NCBI GenBank assembly: GCA_964526635.1
Contig: CAZGLR010000032.1
Location: 1 to 29,965 of the forward strand
Source of the DNA: CAZGLR01 sp964526635
Lineage (GTDB): Bacteria; Zixibacteria; MSB-5A5; GN15; JAAZOE01
Direction: 5' to 3'
Length of the DNA: 29,965 nt
Shown here: piece by piece, positions 15,120 through 23,896 of the stretch
Layout: each line of letters begins with the position of its first letter
Numbering within the stretch: position 1 is the stretch's first letter
Program-made: the position numbers and the translations under genes
The notes under the pieces: model-generated
The model's input: the letters and a program-made list of their open reading frames with translations, nothing else
Databases searched by the model: none
Told to the model about the DNA's origin: nothing

Positions 15120-16411
15120 GGCACGCGCAACCATTGACATACCGCCTCGATATCGCCGCCGTACTCGGTATTATACTGCTGTTTCTGATTATCCTGACCA
15201 CCGGCAGCCCGCTGGCTTTCAGCTATTCCAAGTCGTTGAATGTGATCGGGATTATAGTCACACTTGTTGCGCTCGGGATCGTCTATCGCTCCGTGCGAGG
15301 TTATCTGTATCCGTTGGCTATTCCGGTCTTTGTGGTGATTGCCCTGCTTTTGGGTATCAACTGGCTGATATCATCGCTGCGCTTCGGCGGCAGTATGGGT
15401 CCCTATATCAATCTCCTGATCCGCATGGTTTACGCCTATCTTGTGCTGACTTACTTCAGTGGCGGCCGGGCGCCGTTTGTTCCCATCCTGCGCCAGACAT
15501 TGATGATTATCATGTATCTGGCTATCGCCGGCTTTTTGCTGCAGTTTATCATCAACGCCGATACCCTCCCGGAATATGATTTCAACGGCCTTCAGGGAAC
15601 AACCTTTGGCCATTTGGCCTATTATTCGCAAATCATGCCGGCATTGGGCATCTATCGGGCACAGGGGATACTCTGGGAGCCGGGCGTATTGCAGATATTT
15701 CTCAATTTGCTGCTGTTTATCAACCTGTTTTATATGCCACGCCGCGCCATGCCGATTATCCTGAATCTGCTTGCTCTGGTTATGACATTTTCCACCACCG
15801 GCATGATTGTCACCCTGATCATATTCGGGTATTACAGCTACCGGCAGGGATGGATAACATTCTCGCCGAAGAAGATCGCACTCGCTGTCATTATTCTTGG
15901 CACCCTCGGGACATTGCTGTATTACAATGCTTCCGCCAAATTCTCACTTGAGGAAAGCCGATCATTTGTCTGGCGACTCTACGATTATGAAAAGTCCCTG
16001 ACTGTCGCCGGTACTGAATTTGCAACCGGCATAGGGCTCGATTCCGACACCTATACCGGCTATCCCTTCGATTCAAAAATCCTCGGTCTGACTTCTGATC
16101 TGCTGGCCGGATTGATCGATGAAGAACGGGGCAATTCGAATTCCATCATGATGCTGGTCGTGCAGTTCGGTTTGATTTATTTTCTGGGATTTATCCTGGT
16201 GCTGGCTCATCAGCGACTCATACCCGGACATAGAACCATGATTCTGCTGCTGATTGTTATATTCTGCATGTCGGAACCACTTATACTCAATAATTTCTTT
16301 CTGCTGTTTTTCCTCTCGGGCATGATAGCACTCATACAACGTGTACTGGGACAGCAGCCGCTCAAATCCAATCACACTGCCCGTGAACGGGCTGAAGTCA
16401 ATATTACCTGA
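15116..16411 (+). CDS. Wzy/WaaL-like O-antigen polymerase or ligase
   Basis: A 431-residue polytopic membrane protein with about 10-12 hydrophobic helices (for example the start DIAAVLGIILLFLIILTTG, and the final LLLIVIFCMSEPLILNNFFL). A large outward loop (about residues 280-335) contains ESRSFVWRLYDYEKSL and a Gly-Asp-rich stretch, as in O-antigen polymerases. Sequence similarity in this family is low, so polymerase (Wzy) and ligase (WaaL) cannot be separated. The Wzx, Wzz and two-GT context favours a Wzy. Start is GTG in a GTGA overlap with the GT2 stop. Confidence 0.72.
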   Translation: MRHAQPLTYRLDIAAVLGIILLFLIILTTGSPLAFSYSKSLNVIGIIVTLVALGIVYRSVRGYLYPLAIPVFVVIALLLGINWLISSLRFGGSMGPYINLLIRMVYAYLVLTYFSGGRAPFVPILRQTLMIIMYLAIAGFLLQFIINADTLPEYDFNGLQGTTFGHLAYYSQIMPALGIYRAQGILWEPGVLQIFLNLLLFINLFYMPRRAMPIILNLLALVMTFSTTGMIVTLIIFGYYSYRQGWITFSPKKIALAVIILGTLGTLLYYNASAKFSLEESRSFVWRLYDYEKSLTVAGTEFATGIGLDSDTYTGYPFDSKILGLTSDLLAGLIDEERGNSNSIMMLVVQFGLIYFLGFILVLAHQRLIPGHRTMILLLIVIFCMSEPLILNNFFLLFFLSGMIALIQRVLGQQPLKSNHTARERAEVNIT

Positions 16412-16420
16412 TGCGGTGTT

Positions 16421-17515
16421 ATGATCGTCTATATCAATAGCCGCTTTCTCACCCAGCCGATCACCGGAGTGCAGCGCTATGCCCAGGAACTTGTCAGCGC
16501 TCTCGACCGCTATGTGGTTGACAATCCCGATGACACCCGCAATATAACCTACATCGGTCTTGCCCCGCATAAGATACAAAGGGAATGGCCCTGTCGTAAA
16601 ATTGCATTGCACCAGTTTGGTTTCGGTTCGGGACATTTCTGGGAGCACATAGAGTTACCGCTGTATCTAAAACGGCAACACCACCATCTGCTGCTGAATC
16701 TGGCCAATACCGGACCATATCTTGGGGGAGATATGATTGTCACTGTCCATGATCTCGGCTTTATGATCAATCCGGGATGGTACTCACTTCGTTTTGCACG
16801 GTTCTACCGTATTCTGATTCCACGGCTGGTCCGGCGTGCGAAGATCGTACTTACCGTTAGTGCGTTTTCAAAAGACGAACTCATCCGGCTGCTGGGAACA
16901 CCCGGCGACAAAATTCATGTCATCCCTTGTGGTGTTTCGTCGATGATGTCTCCGACTCGCGATGCTGATTTTACGAACCACTTTGGACGCTACATCCTGG
17001 CTGTATCTTCCATCGATCCCCGCAAGAATTTCAAAAAAATTATAGCAGCCTTTCAGGCCCTGGATATTCCGGGGATCAATCTTGTCATTGCCGGTGGGAC
17101 CAGCAGGCTATTCGCGCATACCGGGCTTGAGGATGCAATCAATAACGATCCCCGCATCCATCTTACCGGCCGCGTTACCGATGATCAGCTGCTTGCCTTG
17201 TATTCCGATGCGGCGGCGTTTGTGTTTCCCTCTCTCTACGAGGGATTCGGGCTGCCGCCGCTGGAGGCGATGGCCTGCGGCTGCCCGTGTGTCGTCTCTG
17301 ATATTGCCTCACTGCCGGAAGTGTGCGGCGATGCTGTTTTATATTGCGAACCGTCCGATATCAATAGTATAGTAAACCAGCTTCGCCGGCTGCTCACGGA
17401 TGACATACTGGCTGGCCGGCTGCGCGAAAAAGGGATAGCTCAGGCCAAAAAATTCAACTGGGATGATTCGGCCGCACTATTGCACCGTATTGTCTCCAGC
17501 GAGATCACCGGATGA
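16421..17515 (+). CDS. GT4 family glycosyltransferase (GT-B fold)
   Basis: A 364-residue retaining glycosyltransferase of the GT4 family. The N-terminal domain begins IVYINSRFLTQPITGVQRYAQ, resembling mannosyltransferases of the WbaZ/MtfB type. The C-terminal domain has YILAVSSIDPRKNFKKII (donor-binding strand), and FVFPSLYEGFGLPPLEAMACGCPCVVS holding the E-x7-E motif. It would add a nucleoside-diphosphate-activated sugar to the lipid-linked repeat. The sugar is unknown. It starts 9 nt after the membrane protein with a weak ribosome site. The stop overlaps the next start as ATGA, so the two GT4 proteins are translationally coupled. Confidence 0.85.
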   Translation: MIVYINSRFLTQPITGVQRYAQELVSALDRYVVDNPDDTRNITYIGLAPHKIQREWPCRKIALHQFGFGSGHFWEHIELPLYLKRQHHHLLLNLANTGPYLGGDMIVTVHDLGFMINPGWYSLRFARFYRILIPRLVRRAKIVLTVSAFSKDELIRLLGTPGDKIHVIPCGVSSMMSPTRDADFTNHFGRYILAVSSIDPRKNFKKIIAAFQALDIPGINLVIAGGTSRLFAHTGLEDAINNDPRIHLTGRVTDDQLLALYSDAAAFVFPSLYEGFGLPPLEAMACGCPCVVSDIASLPEVCGDAVLYCEPSDINSIVNQLRRLLTDDILAGRLREKGIAQAKKFNWDDSAALLHRIVSSEITG

Positions 17516-18708
17516 AAATTGCAATCGTACATGACTGGCTGATTACCTACGGCGGCGCCGAGCGTGTGCTGGAAACCATGCTCGATCACACGCCCGAGGC
17601 CGATCTGTTTGCACTCTATGATTTCATTCCACCGGAAGAACGCGGCTTTATTCGCAACAAGCACGTTACGACATCATTTCTACAGAAATTCCCGCTGGCC
17701 AGGACCAGATATCGAAATTATCTGCCGCTGATGCCGCTGGCTGTGGAACAATTTGATCTGTCCGGCTATGATATCGTTGTTTCCAGTTCTTTCGCGGTGG
17801 CCAAAGGCGTTATTACCGGACCGGATCAACTTCATATCTGCATGTGCTATTCGCCCATCCGCTACGCCTGGGATCTGATGCACCAATATCTCAAAGAGGC
17901 TAATCTGGATCGCGGGGTAAAAAGCGCCCTGACGCGTTATTTACTGCATCGCATCCGTATGTGGGATTATCGCACGGCCAATGGCGTCGATGAGTTCATC
18001 GCCATCTCAGAATACATCGCCCGACGCATTACTAAAACCTATCGCCGCAAATCGACTGTCATTTATCCGCCGGTGAATGTCGACGCCTTCGAACTGCATA
18101 CGCAGAAGGACGATTACTACCTGACCGCCGGGCGAATGGTGCCTTATAAAAAGATTTCACTGATCGTTAAGGCCTTTGCCCAGATGCCGCACGCGCATCT
18201 GGTGGTCATTGGCGATGGCCCCGATTTCAGGAAAATTAAAGCGCTGGCCGGCCCAAATGTGACCCTGATGGGGTATCAGCCCTCGGAAATCCTGAAGCAG
18301 AAAATGCAGCGTGCCCGGGCATTTATCTACGCCGCCGAGGAGGATTTCGGCATTGTTCCGGTCGAGGCTCAGGCCTGCGGCACCCCGGTGATTGCCTTCG
18401 GCAAAGGCGGATCTCTGGAGACAGTCATCGACAATCAGACCGGCCTTTTCTTCGCTGAACAGACGACAGATCGGATTGTCGAAGCGGTGGACCGTTTTGA
18501 AAAAATGATCGATTGCTTTGAACCGCATACTATTCGGCGTAATGCCGAACGGTTCTCACGAGCCCGTTTCAACGAGGAGTACCGCGCCTTTCTGGTCAAT
18601 ACTATAAATCGCCATCGCCACCGGGAATCAACACCCGATCCGGTGACTATCCCCCGTCGCATGACACTCAAACGCCTCGAGCAGGCTGTCCGCTACAAAG
18701 ACGAATAA
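17512..18708 (+). CDS. GT4 family glycosyltransferase
   Basis: A 398-residue GT-B glycosyltransferase. It starts MKIAIVHDWLITYGGAERVLE, the common opening of GT4 enzymes related to WcaL/WbaZ and pimB. The acceptor domain includes ICMCYSPIRYAWDLMHQYL and the C-terminal domain YLTAGRMVPYKKISLIV, RAFIYAAEEDFGIVPVEAQACGTPVIAFG, with the E-x7-E motif. It is the last gene of the big rightward operon. 184 bp of non-coding DNA follow before the next gene, which has its own promoter. The last 30 residues are basic and unlike the fold, perhaps a membrane-binding tail. Confidence 0.85.
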   Translation: MKIAIVHDWLITYGGAERVLETMLDHTPEADLFALYDFIPPEERGFIRNKHVTTSFLQKFPLARTRYRNYLPLMPLAVEQFDLSGYDIVVSSSFAVAKGVITGPDQLHICMCYSPIRYAWDLMHQYLKEANLDRGVKSALTRYLLHRIRMWDYRTANGVDEFIAISEYIARRITKTYRRKSTVIYPPVNVDAFELHTQKDDYYLTAGRMVPYKKISLIVKAFAQMPHAHLVVIGDGPDFRKIKALAGPNVTLMGYQPSEILKQKMQRARAFIYAAEEDFGIVPVEAQACGTPVIAFGKGGSLETVIDNQTGLFFAEQTTDRIVEAVDRFEKMIDCFEPHTIRRNAERFSRARFNEEYRAFLVNTINRHRHRESTPDPVTIPRRMTLKRLEQAVRYKDE

Positions 18709-18892
18709 ATCCCCGGCGGCATTTTTGCCCCACCCAAACGGAAAATTCTGCCGATTTTAGATGCGAAACCCGAACACGCACGCCGAGATACCCTCGTATA
18801 TTAATGAACAGCAACATGTTATATTTACGCCGCAGCTTCCTCTGCATGGCACGCCACTTGCAATAGATCCGATGGATAGCAAGGAGTAGTAC
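18709..18892 (+). promoter_or_regulatory. Intergenic region upstream of wzz-like gene
   Basis: Non-coding 184 bp. It contains the sigma-54 promoter at 18847-18862. An AACATGTT palindrome sits at 18813-18820, 27 bp upstream of the -24 element, and may bind an activator. No terminator for the preceding operon was found; the only stem, GGCA/TGCC with four T in the loop, is too weak. Confidence 0.5.
18847..18862 (+). promoter_or_regulatory. Sigma-54 (RpoN) -24/-12 promoter
   Basis: TGGCACG-CCAC-TTGCA matches the consensus TGGCACG-N4-TTGCW without a mismatch. The GG of the -24 element is at 18848-18849 and the GC of the -12 element at 18860-18861, ten bases apart as required. Transcription would start near 18873, giving a 20-nt leader that includes AAGGAG (18881-18886) before the ATG at 18893. 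Strict spacing, correct orientation and location in a true intergenic gap make it convincing. It implies control by an AAA+ enhancer-binding activator not encoded here. Confidence 0.88.
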
Positions 18893-20038
18893 ATGCAGAA
18901 GCGTTTTACTATTAAGCACGCTGCGCATAATCAGACGGACGACACGACAACCAATGCCCTGATCGAGATCAATCTGATTGAGATCGCAAGCATGCTGATT
19001 CGGCGCAAACGGCTTATCATCGGTGGCGTGCTGGCTGTGATGATCATCACCGCCGGACTGTCGCTGCTTCTGCCGAATTTCTATACCTCGCATGCCAGCC
19101 TGCTGCCATCCGGCAACCCCGACAATCTGGGTGACTTGAAATCACTGGCCGGGTTGACCACATCGATGAATATCGGCGACAATTCATCGGAACTATTCCC
19201 GGTGATTTTGCGGTCGCAACGAATTCGCGACGCTGTCCTCGATACTGAATTTGACTATACCCACAATGGTACAGAGCGCAGTATCTCGCTTCCCGATTAT
19301 TTCGGACAAACCAACCGCGATCTGCTGTATGATCATCTGGCCGGAATTACCAGTATCGGAAAGAACAAGAAGAATGGCGTCATCACCATCGATGTCGAAA
19401 CCAAATTTCCCTGGTTGTCGCAGGCGATTGCAGAGAAGTATATAGAGGCGCTTGAAGAATACAACAGTACCGCCCGGCGCTCACGGGCCAAAGACAATGC
19501 CGACTATCTTCACAAGCAGCTTAAGACGGCCAAAGCCGAACTCAATCAGGCTGAAGATCAACTCGAGCAGTTTCAGGCGGTCAATCTCGACTGGGCCGGC
19601 AGCACCAATCCTGAAATCGTCAAACACATGTCACGCTTCCAGCGTGACGTTGAGGCGGCTACGACAACGTATCTTTATCTCCTGAAAGAATTTGAAATTG
19701 CCCGTTTCGAAGCTCAAAAAGATATTCCAATAGTTCGCACCCTTGACGAACCCTCGCTTCCCCAGTACAAATCCCGCCCGCGCCGTTTACTGATCGTGCT
19801 CGCCGCCGGTACGATTACCGGTCTCGGCCTGATCATGCTGCTGATTCTGCAAATGTTTGTACAGCGGCTCGGCGCCGGCCCCAACAATGAAACATATCAG
19901 CGTTTTGGCCATGATTTCGCCCGCGCATTCCCCCGAACCTCCCGCCTTGCCAAGAGACTGATTGGTCCGCTAAAAGACCAACCCGCCGGACCCATTGAAC
20001 ACGAGTATGCCGAAGAAACCACCGCCGGCAGCAGATAG
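18893..20038 (+). CDS. Wzz-type polysaccharide co-polymerase (chain-length determinant)
   Basis: A 381-residue inner-membrane protein of the Wzz/PCP family. It has a cytoplasmic N-terminus, TM1 (LIIGGVLAVMIITAGLSLLL, about residues 38-57), a long periplasmic helical domain with a coiled-coil-like stretch (KTAKAELNQAEDQLEQFQAV, about residues 213-232), and the proline-rich entry to TM2 (EPSLPQYKSRPRR) followed by LLIVLAAGTITGLGLIMLLI. No tyrosine-kinase domain is attached. A tail of about 60 residues follows TM2. It would set chain length together with the Wzy-like protein. AAGGAG lies just upstream of the ATG, itself downstream of the sigma-54 promoter, so chain length may respond to a signal separately from the synthetic operon. 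Confidence 0.88.
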   Translation: MQKRFTIKHAAHNQTDDTTTNALIEINLIEIASMLIRRKRLIIGGVLAVMIITAGLSLLLPNFYTSHASLLPSGNPDNLGDLKSLAGLTTSMNIGDNSSELFPVILRSQRIRDAVLDTEFDYTHNGTERSISLPDYFGQTNRDLLYDHLAGITSIGKNKKNGVITIDVETKFPWLSQAIAEKYIEALEEYNSTARRSRAKDNADYLHKQLKTAKAELNQAEDQLEQFQAVNLDWAGSTNPEIVKHMSRFQRDVEAATTTYLYLLKEFEIARFEAQKDIPIVRTLDEPSLPQYKSRPRRLLIVLAAGTITGLGLIMLLILQMFVQRLGAGPNNETYQRFGHDFARAFPRTSRLAKRLIGPLKDQPAGPIEHEYAEETTAGSR

Positions 20039-20078
20039 GATCTTCTGTTTCGGCCTCATGCGTATCAATCATTGACTT

Positions 20079-20100
20079 CGCCGGTCTACGGCGTTAGTTT
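20079..20100 (+). terminator. Weak intrinsic terminator candidate after the wzz-like gene
   Basis: CGCCG (20079-20083) pairs with CGGCG (20089-20093) around GTCTA, and TTAGTTT follows, a short T-rich tail. All five pairs are G-C. The stem is short, so termination may be partial. Confidence 0.4.
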
Positions 20101-20117
20101 TCCGGCAGTTAAACGCG

Positions 20118-20123
20118 TATAAT
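20118..20123 (+). promoter_or_regulatory. TATAAT -10 box 6 nt before the metH start (leaderless mRNA candidate)
   Basis: A consensus TATAAT at 20118-20123 puts the expected start site about 6-7 nt downstream, at or next to the A of the metH ATG (20130). The -35 region is poor (TTAGTT at 20094-20099). There is no purine-rich ribosome site before the ATG, unlike most genes in this window. Confidence 0.55.
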
Positions 20124-20129
20124 ACAATT

Positions 20130-23100
20130 ATGAGTAATTCGAAGCTGACATATGTGCGTCGCACCGCCGGGCAACGGATACTAATTCTCGATGGCGCTAT
20201 GGGGACCTCGATTCAAAAACTGGGCTTGTCCGAGTCCGATTTTCGGGGCAACCTGTTTGCCGATCATCCCTGCGACCTGAAGGGTAATAACGATATCCTG
20301 TCCTTGACCCGACCGGATATTATCGAGGAAATTCACCGTGCATTTCTACTGGCCGGAGCGGATATTGTCGAAACGAACACCTTCAACGGCACCGCCATCT
20401 CGCAGCGGGATTATCACACCGATCATCTCGACTATGATATCAATAAGGCCGCTGCGGAAATAGCCCGCCGCGCTGCCGATGACATCACCCGGCAGACACC
20501 CGACCGGCCACGATTTGTCGCCGGTATCCTCGGTCCAACCAGCCGCACAACATCGATATCACCGGATGTCAACCGCCCGGGATATCGGGCCGTCACCTTT
20601 GAGGATATGCGCCGTGCTTATTACCGTGAGGCCGAGGGTTTAATCGACGGCGGTGTTGATTTTTTGATGGTCGAAACTGTCTTCGATACGCTCAATGCCA
20701 AAGCCGCCCTCTTTGCCCTGACCCAGGTGCTGGATGATCGATCACTTGAACTGCCGCTCTGGATTTCCGGGACTATCACCGATCAAAGCGGCCGTACCCT
20801 GTCCGGCCAGACTACTGAAGCATTCTGGCACTCGGTCAGCCATATCGATTTGTTTTGCGCCGGACTTAACTGCGCGCTGGGCGCCGCGGCCCTGAGACCG
20901 TATCTGCAGGAATTATCGCGAGTTTGCCCGACCATGGTCTCGGTTCACCCCAATGCCGGTCTGCCCAATGAATTCGGTGAATACGACGATACACCGGAAA
21001 TTATGGCCGCCCAAATTCGCGAATTCGCCGAAAGCGGCTTTATCAATATCGTTGGCGGATGCTGCGGCACTACCCCGGAACATATCTCCGCTATCGCCGA
21101 GGCGGTTGCCGATATCGCCCCCCGCAAGCTTCCCACTCCCCCGTCAGATACCCGGCTCAGCGGCCTGGAACCATTGACCATTCGGCCCGATTCGCTGTTT
21201 GTCAATATCGGCGAACGCACCAATGTTGCCGGATCGATCCGTTTCAAAAAACTGATCAAAAAGGGTGACTTCGAAAAAGCCCTCGACATCGCCCGCCAGC
21301 AGGTGGAAAATGGCGCCCAGGTGATCGACATCAACATGGACGATGCCATGCTCGAATCGAAAGAGGCCATGGTCGAATTCCTCAATATACTGGCCTCTGA
21401 TCCCGACATCTGCCGAGTGCCGTTTATGATCGACTCTTCCAGATGGGAAGTCATCGAGGCCGGACTCCGCTGCCTGCAGGGCAAGGGAATCGTCAATTCA
21501 ATCAGCCTGAAAGACGGTGAAGAACAATTCCTTGAAAAGGCCCGATTAATACGGCATTATGGTGCCGCGACGATTGTCATGGCTTTCGATGAACAGGGTC
21601 AGGCCGATTCCTGCCAGCGCAAAGTCGATATCTGCACCCGGGCCTATTACCTGTTGACTGAACAGGTCGGCTTTCCGCCGCAGGATATTGTCTTCGATCC
21701 CAACATCTTCGCAGTCGGCACCGGTATCGAAGAGCACGCTGACTATGCTGTCGATTATATCAAAGCCTGCCGTACCATCAAGGAAACATTGCCGGGTACA
21801 CTGGTTTCCGGCGGGGTCAGTAATTTGTCCTTCTCCTACCGGGGTAACGATACCGTCCGTGAAGCAATGCATTCGGTCTTTCTGTACCATGCGATTAAAG
21901 CCGGCATGGACATGGGGATTGTCAATCCCGGACAGTTGACAGTCTATGATGAAATCCCGCGCAAGCTGCGCGATGCGGTGGAAGATGTCATCCTCAATCG
22001 CCATCCTGACGCCACTACCCGGCTGACTGAAATCGCCTCGCAGACAACTTCTGCCAAAAAATCATCGGCCAAAGACCTGAGCTGGCGCGAAAAGACGGTC
22101 GAAGAGCGTTTGTCGTACAGCCTCGTCCACGGTATCGTCGAATACATCGAACGCGATACGCTCGAAGCATTGAAAAAATACGCGCAGCCGATCCGGGTCA
22201 TAGAGGGGCCGTTGATGGACGGCATGAGTATTGTCGGTGATCTTTTCGGCTCCGGCAAAATGTTCCTGCCCCAGGTGGTCAAAAGCGCCCGCGCGATGAA
22301 AAAATCAGTGGCGGTACTGGAGCCCTATCTCGACGCCGAAAAGATGGAAAGCAGCCGTGCGGCCAAAGGCAAAATCCTCCTGGCCACTGTCAAGGGCGAT
22401 GTTCATGACATCGGCAAAAACATTGTCGGAATCGTCCTGAGCTGCAACAACTACGATGTCATCGATCTCGGTGTTATGGTCCCCGCCGATAAAATCCTGG
22501 ATACCGCTGTTACCGAACACGTTGATATTATCGGATTAAGCGGCCTGATTACGCCATCGCTCGATGAGATGATTCACGTCGCCTCCGAAATGCAGCGTCG
22601 CAAAGTATCACTGCCCCTGTTAATCGGCGGCGCAACCACATCACGGGTGCATACGGCGGTCAAAATCGCCCCCGCGTACGAGGGTGTCACTGTGCACGTC
22701 GCCGATGCTTCCCGCTCCGTCGGAGTGGTTTCGGATTTGTTGTCTGAGAAACGGCGCGACGATTTCGCGGGTGAAATCAAACAGGCCTATCACGATATCC
22801 GCCTGACCCGCACGGATAATGCTCCGGCGCGAAAACTCCTATCACTTGAAGAAGCCCGGGCCAATACACTGACACCGGACTGGCAAAGCTACACACCTGT
22901 GGTTCCGAAACATCTGGGCGTACAGGCTTTTGCTGATGTTGATATCGCCGAACTGCGGAACTATATCGACTGGACGCCCTTCTTTATCGCCTGGGAACTG
23001 CCCGGACGATACCCGCGCATCTTTGAGTATGAACATCTCGGCAACCAACCCCGGGAATTGTTCGACGATGCCAATCGCCTGCTGGATAAAATTATAGCCG

Positions 23101-23891
23101 AAAAACTACTGACCGCCTCGGCTGTCATCGGCCTGTTTCCGGCCAATGCCGAGGGCGATGATATCCGGCTGTATTATGATAACACGCGCCATGAGGTGCT
23201 GGCGACTATCCATGGTCTCCGTCAGCAGAAATTCAAAGCTGGCGGCAAACCGAATGTCTGCCTCTCTGATTTCGTAGCGCCGACAGAAAGCGGTGTCGTC
23301 GATTATGCCGGAGCGTTTGCTGTAACCGCCGGGCTGGGCGCAGACGAGGCCGCGAACAAATTTGCCGAAGAGCAGGATGATTACAACCGCATCATGATCA
23401 AAATCCTGGCCGATCGACTGGCCGAAGCCCTGGCCGAACGGATGCATCACCTGGTCCGTACGACTTACTGGGGCTATGCCGCCGATGAGCAGTTGACCAA
23501 CGAGGATATTATCGCCGAGAGATATACGGGTATCCGGCCGGCTCCCGGATATCCGGCCTGTCCCGATCACAGCGAGAAAACAACGCTATTTGACTTGCTG
23601 AAGGTGACTGAACATACCGGCATCGCCCTGACCGAATCGTGTGCGATGCACCCGGCGGCCTCGGTCAGCGGATGGTATCTCGCTCACCCCGACTCCTATT
23701 ATTTCGGCGTAGGCAAGATCGATCGTGATCAGGTTGTTGACTATGCCGCCCGCAAGAACATGGAAGTTTCAGTCGTCGAGACCTGGCTGGCCCCCATTCT
23801 CGGCTATGAAGTACCTGTCAATGACACTCAAGCAGCATCGAAATCTGACGATGTCAAAGAGAAATCATCGACACTGAATAAACAGGGATAA
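20130..23891 (+). CDS. metH: MetH: cobalamin-dependent methionine synthase
   Basis: A 1253-residue full-length MetH that transfers the methyl of 5-methyl-THF via cobalamin to homocysteine. Four modules are present. The homocysteine domain (1-330) has the zinc cysteines Cys248 (GLNCALG) and Cys311/Cys312 (GGCCGTT). The folate domain (about 350-640) has FVNIGERTNVAGS. The B12 domain has the DVHDIGKNIV motif with the cobalt-ligand His759. The reactivation domain (about 920-1230) has RPAPGYPACPDHSEK and the AdoMet-binding YYFGVGKIDRDQV, so it is the self-repairing type. Nothing like a cobalamin riboswitch fits in the 91-nt gap upstream. metF follows 5 nt later. The start agrees with family openings (QRILILDGAMGT) and lacks a ribosome site. 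Confidence 0.97.
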   Translation: MSNSKLTYVRRTAGQRILILDGAMGTSIQKLGLSESDFRGNLFADHPCDLKGNNDILSLTRPDIIEEIHRAFLLAGADIVETNTFNGTAISQRDYHTDHLDYDINKAAAEIARRAADDITRQTPDRPRFVAGILGPTSRTTSISPDVNRPGYRAVTFEDMRRAYYREAEGLIDGGVDFLMVETVFDTLNAKAALFALTQVLDDRSLELPLWISGTITDQSGRTLSGQTTEAFWHSVSHIDLFCAGLNCALGAAALRPYLQELSRVCPTMVSVHPNAGLPNEFGEYDDTPEIMAAQIREFAESGFINIVGGCCGTTPEHISAIAEAVADIAPRKLPTPPSDTRLSGLEPLTIRPDSLFVNIGERTNVAGSIRFKKLIKKGDFEKALDIARQQVENGAQVIDINMDDAMLESKEAMVEFLNILASDPDICRVPFMIDSSRWEVIEAGLRCLQGKGIVNSISLKDGEEQFLEKARLIRHYGAATIVMAFDEQGQADSCQRKVDICTRAYYLLTEQVGFPPQDIVFDPNIFAVGTGIEEHADYAVDYIKACRTIKETLPGTLVSGGVSNLSFSYRGNDTVREAMHSVFLYHAIKAGMDMGIVNPGQLTVYDEIPRKLRDAVEDVILNRHPDATTRLTEIASQTTSAKKSSAKDLSWREKTVEERLSYSLVHGIVEYIERDTLEALKKYAQPIRVIEGPLMDGMSIVGDLFGSGKMFLPQVVKSARAMKKSVAVLEPYLDAEKMESSRAAKGKILLATVKGDVHDIGKNIVGIVLSCNNYDVIDLGVMVPADKILDTAVTEHVDIIGLSGLITPSLDEMIHVASEMQRRKVSLPLLIGGATTSRVHTAVKIAPAYEGVTVHVADASRSVGVVSDLLSEKRRDDFAGEIKQAYHDIRLTRTDNAPARKLLSLEEARANTLTPDWQSYTPVVPKHLGVQAFADVDIAELRNYIDWTPFFIAWELPGRYPRIFEYEHLGNQPRELFDDANRLLDKIIAEKLLTASAVIGLFPANAEGDDIRLYYDNTRHEVLATIHGLRQQKFKAGGKPNVCLSDFVAPTESGVVDYAGAFAVTAGLGADEAANKFAEEQDDYNRIMIKILADRLAEALAERMHHLVRTTYWGYAADEQLTNEDIIAERYTGIRPAPGYPACPDHSEKTTLFDLLKVTEHTGIALTESCAMHPAASVSGWYLAHPDSYYFGVGKIDRDQVVDYAARKNMEVSVVETWLAPILGYEVPVNDTQAASKSDDVKEKSSTLNKQG

Positions 23892-23896
23892 GCGCC

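Noticed and set aside
14481..15140. 219-codon open frame on the minus strand
   Set aside because: Antisense to the GT2 gene, whose motifs are clear.
18715..18740. Terminator after the last GT4 gene
   Set aside because: The only stem is four base pairs with the T residues in its loop and no T-run after it.
20039..20129. Cobalamin or SAM riboswitch before metH
   Set aside because: The gap is only 91 nt, no B12-box-like or S-box-like elements are visible, and the -10 box sits right before the start codon.
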